64,000 nt of DNA, taken from positions 62,001-126,000 of the forward strand of contig JAGYJW010000003.1 of NCBI GenBank assembly GCA_018401435.1, in the 5' to 3' direction. The notes under the pieces were generated by a model that worked only from the letters and a program-made list of their open reading frames with translations, was not told the DNA's origin and made no database searches. The position numbers and the translations under genes are program-made. The stretch comes from Deltaproteobacteria bacterium (GTDB taxonomy: Bacteria; Myxococcota_A; UBA796; UBA2385). How positions within the stretch are numbered: the stretch's first letter is position 1; each line of letters begins with the position of its first letter. Of the stretch, positions 27,050 through 35,437 are shown piece by piece.

Positions 27050-29629
27050 CTAGAAGAAGATGTCGGCTTGAAAGCCGATGGCGGGGATGAAGGGCAGGCC
27101 CCGGACCACCGTGCTCTCTGTGTAGTCGTAGTTGTACTGGAGCTGCTCGGGATTCTCGCCGCGGATCACGTTGAGCAGATCCGCGTAGCCCTCCAGCGTC
27201 CAGCCCTTGAAGACCCAGGTCTTGTCCACCCGCATATCCAGCGCCAGATAAGGCGAGAGGCGCTCGCTGTTCCGGGGCGCGGTCTGGTAGGGCGTGAAGC
27301 TGTCCTGGTCGAGATCGTAGATGCCGCCAGCATAGGGCGTGTAGGGGTTGCCCGTCACATATTGCAGGCGGCTGGACAGCCCCCAGTCCCGGGGCAGGTC
27401 ATAGCCGGCGACCACGGTCAGGATGTGGGTCTGGTCGAAGTCGAAGCGGTACCAGCCGCCATCTGCGGTGCCGGGCAGGTCGTTGCGTTCAGACTGGCTG
27501 AGGGTGTAGCTCAGCCAGCCGAAGAACTTGCCCACCGGCTGGGGGCGAGCCATGAATTCCATGCCGCGAATGCGGCCAATTCCCAGGTTCTTGTAGAGGG
27601 GATCGGTGTCGAAGTCCCGGAAGTCGGGGTTGCTGACCACCAGGCGGTCCAGCTCCTTGTTGTAGGCGGTGATCTCCAGCAAGACGCGGTTGCCCAGCGC
27701 CTGCTGGAAGCCCAGCTCGCTGGCCCAGGCCCGCTCGAAGCGCAGGGTCAGCTCGTCTTCCAAGCCGAATTCCTGGCCGTCGGGGGGCTGCTGGTAGAGG
27801 CCGGTGCCGCCCTTGAGGTAGCCGCCGGGGTGGGTGCGCAGGCGAAAGGCGAAGCGGGGATCCAAGGCCATCATGGCGCCCTGGTCGGGCAGCAACAGCG
27901 AGCTCCACCGCAGGCCCGGGTTGAGCATCAGCCGATCGCGGTCGGGCAGGGGGCGGATCTGGGCGTCCACATAGGGGTCGGGGATGAAGCCCCAGCCGTC
28001 GATGGTGGTGGTGAAGGGCTCGCGTTCGGCCAGCGGGTCGGTGCCCGAGTCGATCTGAAAGGGCAGGGTGAGCCCGACCTCGAAGCGGGCCATCTGGGCG
28101 TCGATGCCCGGCGTCAGCGTGAAGGCGTCGCTGGGCGTCCAGGGCATCGAGGCGCGCAGGCCGGCATTGGTGAAGGTCTGAGAGATGGCCAGGCTGGTGC
28201 CCAGCCCCAGGTCCACCGAGTCCATGCCCACGAAAGGCTGCACCACCAGCTCGAGCTGGTCCGAGAAGCGGTGGCGCCAGCGACCCACGATGCGGTGGGT
28301 GCCATAGCTGGCGCTGAGGTCGCCCTGGGTGTCGGGATCGGTGCCCTGGGCGAAGTCGTCGGGGGTGGAGATGAAGAGCAGGTCGTTGAAGCCGAAGACG
28401 AAGAGGCTGAAGAGGTCGGTGCCGTCGTCCCGCCACAGGCGCGCCTGGTAGTCGAACCAGCGCGGCTTGATGAAGAAGCCTGTGTCCCCCGCAAAGAAGG
28501 GGATGAAGACGTCGATGTAGGAGCGGCGGGCCGCCATGGCCACCGCGCCATTTTCGCCGAGGGGCATGCGGTAGAAGGCGCCCGAGTCCAGCAGGTCGCT
28601 CTTCCAGGTGAGCTGGGGCTGGCTGGGGCGGTCGTCCCGGGTGCGCACATCGATGACGCCGCCCGTGGCCTGGCCGTAGCGGACGCCGTAGCCGCCGGGC
28701 AGGTAGTCCACGCTCTCGATGAGGTCGGCGTTGATCACCGAGCGGTACCCGCCGAGGTGGTAGATGATGGGGACCTCGACCCCGTCTACATAGACGTTGC
28801 TGTCGCCGGGGTTGGCCCCACGGATGATCAGCAGGCCGGTGCCAAAGGGGGCGCGGGCCGCGCCCGGCAGGTTCTGGATCACCCGCACGGGATCGCCGAA
28901 GGTGCCCGGCACGCGCTTGATCTCCTCCACCGTGATGGTGCGCCGGGTGATGTCGGGGGTCTCCCGGGCCCCCAGCACCACCAGCTCATCGTCGGCGAGG
29001 ACGTCGTCGTGCAAGAAGAGGCGCAGGCTGCTGACCTCGCCGGCCATCAGCTCGACGCCTTGTCGTTTCAACTCGTGGGTGCCCAAGGCCACCACCACCG
29101 TGGCCATGCCGTCGGGCACGCCCCGCAGGCGGACCCCGCCGGCCTCGTCGGAGATGGCGTCGAAGGTGGTGCCATCCGACGCGATGACCTGCACCCGCAG
29201 ACCATCCAGCGCCTTGCGCGTGGCCCGGTCCATCAGGTCGATCTCGAGGTTGACCGGGACCGGTGCTGCGTCTTCGCCCAGGCGGAAGCCATAGGTGAAT
29301 TCGATGAGCACGGCGATGGGTTCCGTGCCGGCCAGAGCTGGCTGAAAACGAAGGCTGCGCGCGGCTTCCAGGGCAGCCTCGTCGAAGCCGTTGCCCACGG
29401 GCTCGATCACCGTGGCGCCCGATACGCTGCCATCGGCGGCGATGGCGATGCGCAGCAGCACATCGGCCTCCAAGCCCTGCATCCGGGCGGCCGGCGGGTA
29501 GGGGGCATCGACGAATTCGACCAGTGTGGGCGGGCTGATGGTGGCGTCGGCGGCGTCGGTGGCCGGGTCCGGGTCGGGCGCAGGCTGGGCCTTCAGGGGT
29601 GCGCAGAGGAGCAGGGCCAGCAGGAGCAC
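27050..29629 (-). CDS. TonB C-terminal domain fused to a TonB-dependent receptor (copy 1)
   Basis: An 859-residue paralogue of the downstream receptor with the same order: signal peptide (1-14), TonB-C-like domain (~35-120: FVDAPYPPAARMQGLEADV, LRFQPALAG), beta regulatory domain (~125-210), plug (~215-335: IKRVPGTFGDPVRVIQNLPG, LIIRGANPGDS, VDYLPGGYGVRYG) and barrel ending IFF. Large parts of the plug are identical to copy 2, which indicates a fairly recent duplication or conversion of that part. The gene begins with a GTG at 29629 with GAGG upstream and is first in the operon. A 12-bp palindrome lies 70 bases upstream of the start. The ligand cannot be told from sequence. Confidence 0.87.
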   Translation of the reverse strand: MLLLALLLCAPLKAQPAPDPDPATDAADATISPPTLVEFVDAPYPPAARMQGLEADVLLRIAIAADGSVSGATVIEPVGNGFDEAALEAARSLRFQPALAGTEPIAVLIEFTYGFRLGEDAAPVPVNLEIDLMDRATRKALDGLRVQVIASDGTTFDAISDEAGGVRLRGVPDGMATVVVALGTHELKRQGVELMAGEVSSLRLFLHDDVLADDELVVLGARETPDITRRTITVEEIKRVPGTFGDPVRVIQNLPGAARAPFGTGLLIIRGANPGDSNVYVDGVEVPIIYHLGGYRSVINADLIESVDYLPGGYGVRYGQATGGVIDVRTRDDRPSQPQLTWKSDLLDSGAFYRMPLGENGAVAMAARRSYIDVFIPFFAGDTGFFIKPRWFDYQARLWRDDGTDLFSLFVFGFNDLLFISTPDDFAQGTDPDTQGDLSASYGTHRIVGRWRHRFSDQLELVVQPFVGMDSVDLGLGTSLAISQTFTNAGLRASMPWTPSDAFTLTPGIDAQMARFEVGLTLPFQIDSGTDPLAEREPFTTTIDGWGFIPDPYVDAQIRPLPDRDRLMLNPGLRWSSLLLPDQGAMMALDPRFAFRLRTHPGGYLKGGTGLYQQPPDGQEFGLEDELTLRFERAWASELGFQQALGNRVLLEITAYNKELDRLVVSNPDFRDFDTDPLYKNLGIGRIRGMEFMARPQPVGKFFGWLSYTLSQSERNDLPGTADGGWYRFDFDQTHILTVVAGYDLPRDWGLSSRLQYVTGNPYTPYAGGIYDLDQDSFTPYQTAPRNSERLSPYLALDMRVDKTWVFKGWTLEGYADLLNVIRGENPEQLQYNYDYTESTVVRGLPFIPAIGFQADIFF

Positions 29630-29698
29630 AGGGACCTCGGGCTGCCGGGTGCGAGACCCTGGGGCCGCCTCGCACTAACGCCATCGTCCGCCGGGGCA

Positions 29699-29710
29699 TA
29701 CCGATCGGTA
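29699..29710. promoter_or_regulatory. 12-bp perfect palindrome upstream of the TonB-receptor operon
   Basis: TACCGATCGGTA reads the same on both strands and lies 70 bases before the GTG of the first receptor gene, in a 175-base gap without coding features. Such short two-fold sites are typical for dimeric repressors. No regulator gene is adjacent, so its function is a guess. Confidence 0.35.
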
Positions 29711-29764
29711 CAATTCGGGGCAGGCGCGACCCTGCGCCGCGGGCGATCGCGCTGCCGGAAACGA

Positions 29765-29798
29765 CGCGCGGGCCGAAGCATGAAGCCCGGCCCGCGCG
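29765..29798 (-). terminator. Terminator of the tRNA-Cys gene
   Basis: On the minus strand CGCGCGGGCCG pairs perfectly with CGGCCCGCGCG (11 bp, 12-base loop), seven bases after the tRNA 3' end, and is followed by TCGTTTCC. The position and strength fit an intrinsic terminator for the tRNA. Confidence 0.7.
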
Positions 29799-29804
29799 AA
29801 GAGT

Positions 29805-29880
29805 TGGAGGCGACGACCGGACTCGAACCGGTGAATACCGGTTTTGCAAACCGGCCCCTTAACCACTTGGGTACGTCGCC
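29805..29880 (-). tRNA. tRNA-Cys (GCA)
   Basis: A 76-base cloverleaf with acceptor stem GGCGACG/CGTCGCC, D arm, an anticodon stem of five pairs with GCA in the loop (TTTGCAAA), a TTCGAGT T-loop and an encoded CCA. The discriminator base is T, as in bacterial tRNA-Cys. It reads on the minus strand and is followed by a perfect hairpin at 29765-29798. No frame overlaps it plausibly. Confidence 0.93.
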
Positions 29881-29960
29881 AAGACGAAGGGTGGCGCTCC
29901 TATCGAGTTGTGGCCGAGCGTCAAGGGTGCCGCTGCCTGCCTGGCGGTTAGCGGGCACCC

Positions 29961-30716
29961 GTGCTCCCCCTCAGCGTCGCGATTGTTGCCTGCAATGAGG
30001 CCGACCGGCTGCCGGCGGCCCTGTCCTCGGTCGCCTTCGCCGATGACGTGGTGGTGGTGGACGGGGGATCCACCGACGACACGGTGGCCCTGGCCCGGGG
30101 CCTGGGGGCCCGGGTGATCGTCTCGGAGTGGCAGGGCTTCGCCGCCCAGAAGAACAAGGCCCTGGACGCGGCCCACCACGACTGGGTGCTGTGCCTGGAT
30201 GCCGACGAGCGGGTCTCGCCGGAGCTGGCGGCAGAGCTGGCGGCCTTGCGGGCCACGGGCATGGCCGGCCTCGCGGGCGCCTGGCTGCCGCGGCTGAGCT
30301 GGTGGATGGGGGCGCCGCTGCGCCATGGCACCTGGTACCCGGATCGGCAGCTGCGGCTGGTGGACCGGCGGCAGGGCCGCTGGGGCGGAGAAGAGCCCCA
30401 CGCCCGCATCGGGGTCGCGGGTCCGACGGCTCGGCTGCAGGCGCCCCTGCTGCACCACCCCTACCGGGACCTGGCAGAGCACCTCGCCAAGATCGACCGC
30501 TACAGCGGAGAAGCGGCCGCTGCCGCCCTGCGGTCGGGCCGTCGGGCGATGCCCTGGGACCTCGCCTTTCGGGCCCCCGCCCACCTCGCCAAGGCCCTGC
30601 TGCTGCGGGGCGGCCTCGCCGATGGGCCCCGGGGCCTGGCGGTGGCCTTGCTGGGCGCCAGCTATGTGCAGCTCAAGTGGCTGCGCATCTGGATGGGTCG
30701 GGGGGAGGGGACTTGA
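29961..30716 (+). CDS. Glycosyltransferase family 2 (WaaE/KdtX-like)
   Basis: A 251-residue cytoplasmic GT-A enzyme. It has LSVAIVACNEADRLPAAL, the nucleotide-binding DDVVVVDGGSTDDT, the lead DWVLCLDADERVSPEL (DxD-like), and DRQLRLVDRR near residue 130, as in WaaE/KdtX lipopolysaccharide-core glucosyltransferases. It likely adds a sugar to lipid A-core or another envelope glycan. The start is a GTG at 29961 immediately before the first beta strand. Its stop overlaps the TTG start of the next glycosyltransferase (TTGA), so translation is coupled. The exact acceptor is unknown. Confidence 0.83.
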   Translation: MLPLSVAIVACNEADRLPAALSSVAFADDVVVVDGGSTDDTVALARGLGARVIVSEWQGFAAQKNKALDAAHHDWVLCLDADERVSPELAAELAALRATGMAGLAGAWLPRLSWWMGAPLRHGTWYPDRQLRLVDRRQGRWGGEEPHARIGVAGPTARLQAPLLHHPYRDLAEHLAKIDRYSGEAAAAALRSGRRAMPWDLAFRAPAHLAKALLLRGGLADGPRGLAVALLGASYVQLKWLRIWMGRGEGT

Positions 30717-31755
30717 GGATCGACCTGGTGGCGCGGCGCCTGGGCGCGGGGGGCGGCTCGGAGGGCGTCGGGCTGGGGCTCGCCCGCCACCTGCTGGAGG
30801 CCGGCGACCGGGTGGTGGCCCACTGCCTGGAGCCCGGTGAGGCGGTCCCGGGCCTGGAGCATCGGCGGCTGCCCGGTCCGCCGGTTCGGGGCGGGTGGCC
30901 CGGCAGCTTCGGCTGGCCTGGGCTGCGCGGGCCCCGCCGCCGCAGCCCGAGGTGCTGCGCCTGGGGCTGATCCGCGGGGCCGGCTTCGATCTCTGGCGGG
31001 CGGGGGGCGGCTGCCACGCGGCCTGGTTGGCTGCGTCGAATCGGCGCATGGGTCTTGCGGAACGGATCGAGCTGACCCTTGATCGGGCATCGGCCCAGAA
31101 CGCCCGCTTGGTGGTTGTAAACAGCGAGATGGCCGGGCGATCGTTGCAAGAGCACTACGGCGTATCGCAGGATCGCATCCGCCTGGTGCGCAATGGTGTG
31201 GACCTCGCGCGCTTCCGGCCGGCCCCGGGTCGCGGCCGTCCCGGACCCTGTCCCCGCCTGCTCTTCTTGGGGAATGGCTGGTCGCGCAAGGGCCTGAGCA
31301 CGGCCCTCGCGGCGGTGGCCCGGCTGCCCCGCGCGCAGCTGACCGTGATGGGCAGCGAGCGGCGCCCCGCCCGCTGGAAGGCAGAGGCGGAGGCCCTGGG
31401 CATCGCCGACCGGGTGCGCTTTCTCGGCCCCTGTGCCGACCCTGCGGGCGCCTTGATCGCCCACGATGCGCTGCTTCACCCCACGCGCTACGACAGCGCG
31501 GCCAATGTGTGCCTGGAGGCCTTGGCCTGCGGTCTGCCGGTGCTGACCTCGGCCTTGGATGGCGCCTCGGAGATCCTGCCGGAGCGGGCCTGGGTGGTGG
31601 CCGACCCCACCGACGCGGCGGCCTTCGCCGAGGCGGTGGAACGGGCCTTGCAGCTTGGGGGTCAGGGCGCCTCCGCGCGGGCGGCCGCCGAGGGCTGGGC
31701 CGCCCACTCCTCTTATGAACGCATGCGCAGCATCCTGACGGAGCTCTCTCCATGA
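30713..31755 (+). CDS. Glycosyltransferase family 4 (GT-B), frameshifted in this sequence
   Basis: Two frames together give one protein of ~350 residues. 30713-~30890 encodes the N-terminal Rossmann half starting (TTG) MRIDLVARRLGAGGGSEGVGLGLARHLLE; the rest, from about 30890 to 31755, is in the -1 frame and carries the GT4 C-terminal domain with RLVRNGVDLARFRPA, a nucleotide-sugar region LLFLGNGWSRKGL and LHPTRYDSAANVCLEALACGLPVL (the E-x7-E region). The change can be explained by one missing base in the G-rich run near 30880-30895. It overlaps the GT2 stop and its own stop overlaps the PBP start (ATGA), so the operon is intact. A sequencing error is at least as likely as true decay. Confidence 0.78.
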
Positions 31756-34061
31756 GCAGCCGATTGACCCGCATCCGCGAGGCCGAGGCCAAGCGCCGAA
31801 TCCAACGCCAGAGCCGGGGGCGCCGCCTCGGGCGCTTCTTGTTGCGCACCCTGCGCGCGCTGGCCCTGCTGTCGCTGGTGGCGGGGGTCTTGGGCGCGGG
31901 CGGCGCCTGGTTCGGCTACCGCCACTTCATCCTCGACAATCCCGGCCCCCACATCGATCGCGAGCACATCCTGGACGTCATCGCCCAGGAGAGCCCGGTG
32001 CTCTACCGCGATGGCCGCACCCGCATCGGCGTGTTCTTTGCCAGCGAACACCGCGACTATGTGCCGTGGAAGCGCATTCCCACGGCATGGGTGGACGCCA
32101 TCGTGGCCTCGGAGGACCAGCGCTACTTCGAGCACCGCGGCGTGGATCCCATCGGCATCGGCCGCGCGATGCTGGCCAATTTGCAGGCGGGCCGCGTCGT
32201 GGCCGGCGGGTCCTCGCTCACTCAGCAAACGGCAAAGAACCTTTATTATCGACCGGATCGATCCCTGCGCGCCAAGGGGGTGGAGCTGCTGGACGCCCTG
32301 CGCCTGGAGTCCCGCTACAGCAAGCAGGACATCCTGGAGTTCTATGCCAACCAGTTTCATGTCAGCGCCAACGGCCGGGGTCTGGGCATCGCCGCCCGCT
32401 ACTTCTTTGACAAGGAGGTCGAGGAGCTGAGCACCTTGGAGTGCGCCTTCTTGGCCGGCATGGTCAAGGCGCCGGCGGCCTACAACCCCTTCGTAGGCAG
32501 CACCGAGGAGCGTCGGCAGCAGGCGCGGGCCCGGGCCAAGGTCCGCACCGGCTATGTGCTCGACCGCATGCTGGTCCTGGGCAAGATCGGCCAGGCCGAA
32601 CACGACCGGCTGATCGAGCAGGAGATCCCCTTCAAGCGGGGCACCTTCCGCTATGACAGCAGCGTGCTCCTCGACGAGGTGGCCCTGCGGCTGGAGCAGG
32701 CGCCCTTTCCGGCCCTCTTCGCCGAGCTGGGCATCGACAACCCTTCCACCGCCGGGATCCAGGTGGTCACCACCTTGGATCCCGGACTGCAGGTCGACGC
32801 CACCCACGCCCTGTGGCACCACCTCAGCGAGGTCGGCCCGCTGATGGAGGGCCAGGGGGCGGCCGCACTTCGGCGTCCCAGCGACGAGGCCCCGCACCCC
32901 GACCCCGACAACCCGCTGCAGGTCCACGGCTTCAGCACCGCGACCGTGGTGGCCGCCACCGACAAGCAGCTCACCCTGGACCTGGGCGGCCCGCGCTGCG
33001 TGGTGGACGCCGAGGGCCTGGGGCGCATGGCCACGGTGCTGCACCGGGCAAAGAGCCAGAACCCCTACGCCAGGGCGGCCAAGGGCGCCTCAGCCGAGCT
33101 GGCCCGGGCCCTGCCGGTGGGCAGCGTGGTCTGGGCGAGCCTGCGCGACCAGCAGCACTGCGACCTGGAGCTGCGGCCCGAGCTGCAAGGGGCCCTGCTG
33201 GTGGTGGAAGACGGCCAGATCCGGGCCATGGTGGGCGGCAACGACAACCGCAACTTCAACCGGGCCATCACCGCCAAGCGCCAGCTGGGCAGCACCTGGA
33301 AGGCGCTGATCTACCACGCCGCCCTCAGCCTGGGCTGGGCGCCCTCAGACCTGCTCGACAACCGCGAGGGCGTCTTCGTTTTCGAGGGGACGTGGTATTA
33401 TCCCCGCGCCGACCACCAATCCACCGATCGGGTGACCCTGCACCAGGCCGGCACCAAGTCCGAGAACCTCGCCAGCATCTGGCTGCTCTACCACCTGCTC
33501 GACCGCCTGGACGGCAGCGACTTTCGTGCGGTGGCCGAGCGGGCCGGCATGACCCCCCGCGAGGGCGAGGATCGCGAGTCCTGGATCCGCCGGGTCCGCG
33601 ACGACAACGGCGTGATCTCCACGCCGGCCCGCTTTGGGGAGTTGGCCTTCCATGCCGCCCGCCAGGAGCTGCTGGCCACCGGTCAGCTGCCCGAAGACGA
33701 GGCGGTCGCCGTGATGAGCCTGCACTATGGCCGTGGCGCCGACGCCGAGCTGGCCAGGCTGTCCAAGGGCTCCGCCCAGAAGCGGGCCAAGCGCAGCCTG
33801 GCGGTGCGCACCAACTTCTTGGCTCTCGAAGAGCAGCGGGTCTCCTGCGATGCCGAGCTCACCCGCCTGTTGGCCCTGTCCACGGCGGGCCGGGCCGCGC
33901 AGCCCCCCACCGGCCTCTTCGGCTGGCTCAAAGAGACCGCGCCCGCCCCGTCGCGCCCGACGCCAGCAGCTTCCGGCGGCTGCAGCAGCGCCCCGGGGCG
34001 AGGGCCTGGCGCTGGGCTGCGGGCAGGAGCGCACCGAGGCCGAGCCTTGGGCCCCCGTTGA
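31752..34061 (+). CDS. Class A penicillin-binding protein, N-terminal part (transglycosylase and start of transpeptidase)
   Basis: The first part of a bifunctional peptidoglycan synthase. A basic cytoplasmic tail is followed by one transmembrane helix (~30-50) and a GT51 domain: EDQRYFEHRG at residue 121, GGSSLTQQTAKN at ~155, and RAKGVELLDALRLESRYSKQDILEFYANQ. The transpeptidase begins after ~300, with the nucleophile motif STWK (Ser514, Lys517) and SEN (Ser570). The KTG motif is missing from this frame and is found in the next open frame (34672). The frame loses homology after about 33945. GT51 polymerises lipid II and the transpeptidase cross-links stem peptides in the periplasm. Confidence 0.85.
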   Translation: MSSRLTRIREAEAKRRIQRQSRGRRLGRFLLRTLRALALLSLVAGVLGAGGAWFGYRHFILDNPGPHIDREHILDVIAQESPVLYRDGRTRIGVFFASEHRDYVPWKRIPTAWVDAIVASEDQRYFEHRGVDPIGIGRAMLANLQAGRVVAGGSSLTQQTAKNLYYRPDRSLRAKGVELLDALRLESRYSKQDILEFYANQFHVSANGRGLGIAARYFFDKEVEELSTLECAFLAGMVKAPAAYNPFVGSTEERRQQARARAKVRTGYVLDRMLVLGKIGQAEHDRLIEQEIPFKRGTFRYDSSVLLDEVALRLEQAPFPALFAELGIDNPSTAGIQVVTTLDPGLQVDATHALWHHLSEVGPLMEGQGAAALRRPSDEAPHPDPDNPLQVHGFSTATVVAATDKQLTLDLGGPRCVVDAEGLGRMATVLHRAKSQNPYARAAKGASAELARALPVGSVVWASLRDQQHCDLELRPELQGALLVVEDGQIRAMVGGNDNRNFNRAITAKRQLGSTWKALIYHAALSLGWAPSDLLDNREGVFVFEGTWYYPRADHQSTDRVTLHQAGTKSENLASIWLLYHLLDRLDGSDFRAVAERAGMTPREGEDRESWIRRVRDDNGVISTPARFGELAFHAARQELLATGQLPEDEAVAVMSLHYGRGADAELARLSKGSAQKRAKRSLAVRTNFLALEEQRVSCDAELTRLLALSTAGRAAQPPTGLFGWLKETAPAPSRPTPAASGGCSSAPGRGPGAGLRAGAHRGRALGPR

Positions 34062-35406
34062 TGCCGCCTTGCTCGAAGCGCTGGCGGCCGGGCAAGGGCC
34101 CGAGCTGCCCGGCGCGGGCGCCCTGCTGTTGAGCGGCGGCGTGTCGGCCGGCACCCTCGCAGAGCTGGGTCGCATCAGCCAGCGGCGCAAGCTGGTGCTC
34201 GAGAGCGCCGACCCCTGGGATTTTGACACCCTGCAATACCACCCCGACTTCCGCGTGCTGGTGGCCTTGCGCTATGTGGCGGCCGAGGCCCGGGCATTCG
34301 GTGTAGATACAGAGCTGGCGCCTGTTCTCAGTCTTCCGTTGGGCGCGGTGGACATCAGCCTGGCCGAGGCTGTCTCGCTCTACGAGGGCCTGCTCTCGGG
34401 CGAGGCCACGCATTTCCGGGGCGAGCGCTTGGGGGGCTTGCCCTGGATGGCCAGCGCGCCCGAGGCCCCCGACCGCACGCTGCTGATCGCCGAGATCCGG
34501 GACCGCAACGGCGAGCTGCTCTACCGGGCACGCCCGGTCGCCAAGCGCATCGCCTCGGCCGAAGCCGGCGTGATGTTGGGTGACATCCTGCGAAGCGTGG
34601 TGGAATTCGGCACCGGCCAGCGGGCAAGGGGCGCGGTCAGCCTGGGGGGTGCCACGGTCCCCCTCGCGGGCAAGACCGGCACCACCAACAGCTTCCGGAA
34701 TGCGGCCTTCATCGGCTTCGTGCCGCGGGCCACCGCCTCGGGGTGGGATGGCGTGGGCGGCTACACCGTCGGCGTCTATGTGGGCTACGACGACAACCGC
34801 CCCATGGCCAAGGGCGCCACCCGCCTGGCGGGGGCCAGCGGCGCCTTGCCGGCCTGGATCCTGGCCGCCCGGGCCCTGGCGGACCGGGGCCTGCTGGGCA
34901 GCGCGCCGCCTGCGGATGGGTCCTTGGAGTGGCAGGTGCCCGGGGGCTTTGCGGCGGTGCCGGTGGATCCTGAGACCGGCTTTGTCTCGGCCGGATCCGG
35001 TCAACGCCGAATGCTGGTCCAGGGTGAGGGCTTGCAGGCGGACGGGCAGGTGTCGGTGGATCGGCTGCTCTCGCCGGTGCTTGGCTTCGACCTGGAGGGT
35101 GCTGCCCAGCCCGCGGTCCCGCCGCCGGCCGCTTCTGGGAGCCCGCAGGGGGTGACTGCCGGAGACCCCGCCTTTGAAGCCGATGTCGGGGAGGTATGGG
35201 TGGAGGATATGGCGGCGGACGGCGGGCCCGACGAGGCTGTGGATGCCGGCGAGGCGGGGGGAGAGATCAACCCCTTCATCGAGCCCGGCGCTGCCGATCC
35301 CGAGCCCGACGAGGCCCCCGAGGCCCCGGCTCAGACCGGGGATGGCGACGACATGCCGGAGGGTTTCGAGGATGTGGACGTGGTTCCCCGCATCCTGCCG
35401 AACTAG
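33997..35406 (+). CDS. Class A penicillin-binding protein, C-terminal part (KTG motif and Asp/Glu-rich tail)
   Basis: The continuation of the preceding gene in another frame; about 470 residues. It contains the third transpeptidase motif LAGKTGTTN (Lys at 34672), then AAFIGFVP, YVGYDDNRPMAKGATRLAGASGALPAWI and a long acidic, low-complexity tail. A short middle piece in the third frame (PDASSFRRLQQRPG at ~33957-33998) bridges the two halves, so two one-base deletions near 33945 and 33995 restore a single ~1215-residue protein. The start given is where the homologous sequence resumes, not a start codon. Between SEN and KTG there are ~400 residues, far more than the usual ~150-180, so an inserted domain is present. 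Confidence 0.75.
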   Translation, partial: GEGLALGCGQERTEAEPWAPVDAALLEALAAGQGPELPGAGALLLSGGVSAGTLAELGRISQRRKLVLESADPWDFDTLQYHPDFRVLVALRYVAAEARAFGVDTELAPVLSLPLGAVDISLAEAVSLYEGLLSGEATHFRGERLGGLPWMASAPEAPDRTLLIAEIRDRNGELLYRARPVAKRIASAEAGVMLGDILRSVVEFGTGQRARGAVSLGGATVPLAGKTGTTNSFRNAAFIGFVPRATASGWDGVGGYTVGVYVGYDDNRPMAKGATRLAGASGALPAWILAARALADRGLLGSAPPADGSLEWQVPGGFAAVPVDPETGFVSAGSGQRRMLVQGEGLQADGQVSVDRLLSPVLGFDLEGAAQPAVPPPAASGSPQGVTAGDPAFEADVGEVWVEDMAADGGPDEAVDAGEAGGEINPFIEPGAADPEPDEAPEAPAQTGDGDDMPEGFEDVDVVPRILPN

Positions 35407-35437
35407 GGCGCGCACCGAACGTGATATCAGGCCCCGC

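Noticed and set aside
26015..29998. A 1327-codon open frame on the plus strand across the receptor operon
   Set aside because: It is antisense to three well-supported genes and to the tRNA-Cys, and its composition is low-complexity.
30895..31755. A short 286-residue GT4 starting at 30895 as a complete gene
   Set aside because: It lacks the N-terminal Rossmann domain, which is present just upstream in the neighbouring frame.
33727..33996. Start of the second PBP part at 33727
   Set aside because: That stretch is out of frame with clear PBP sequence in the first part; homology resumes only at about 33997.
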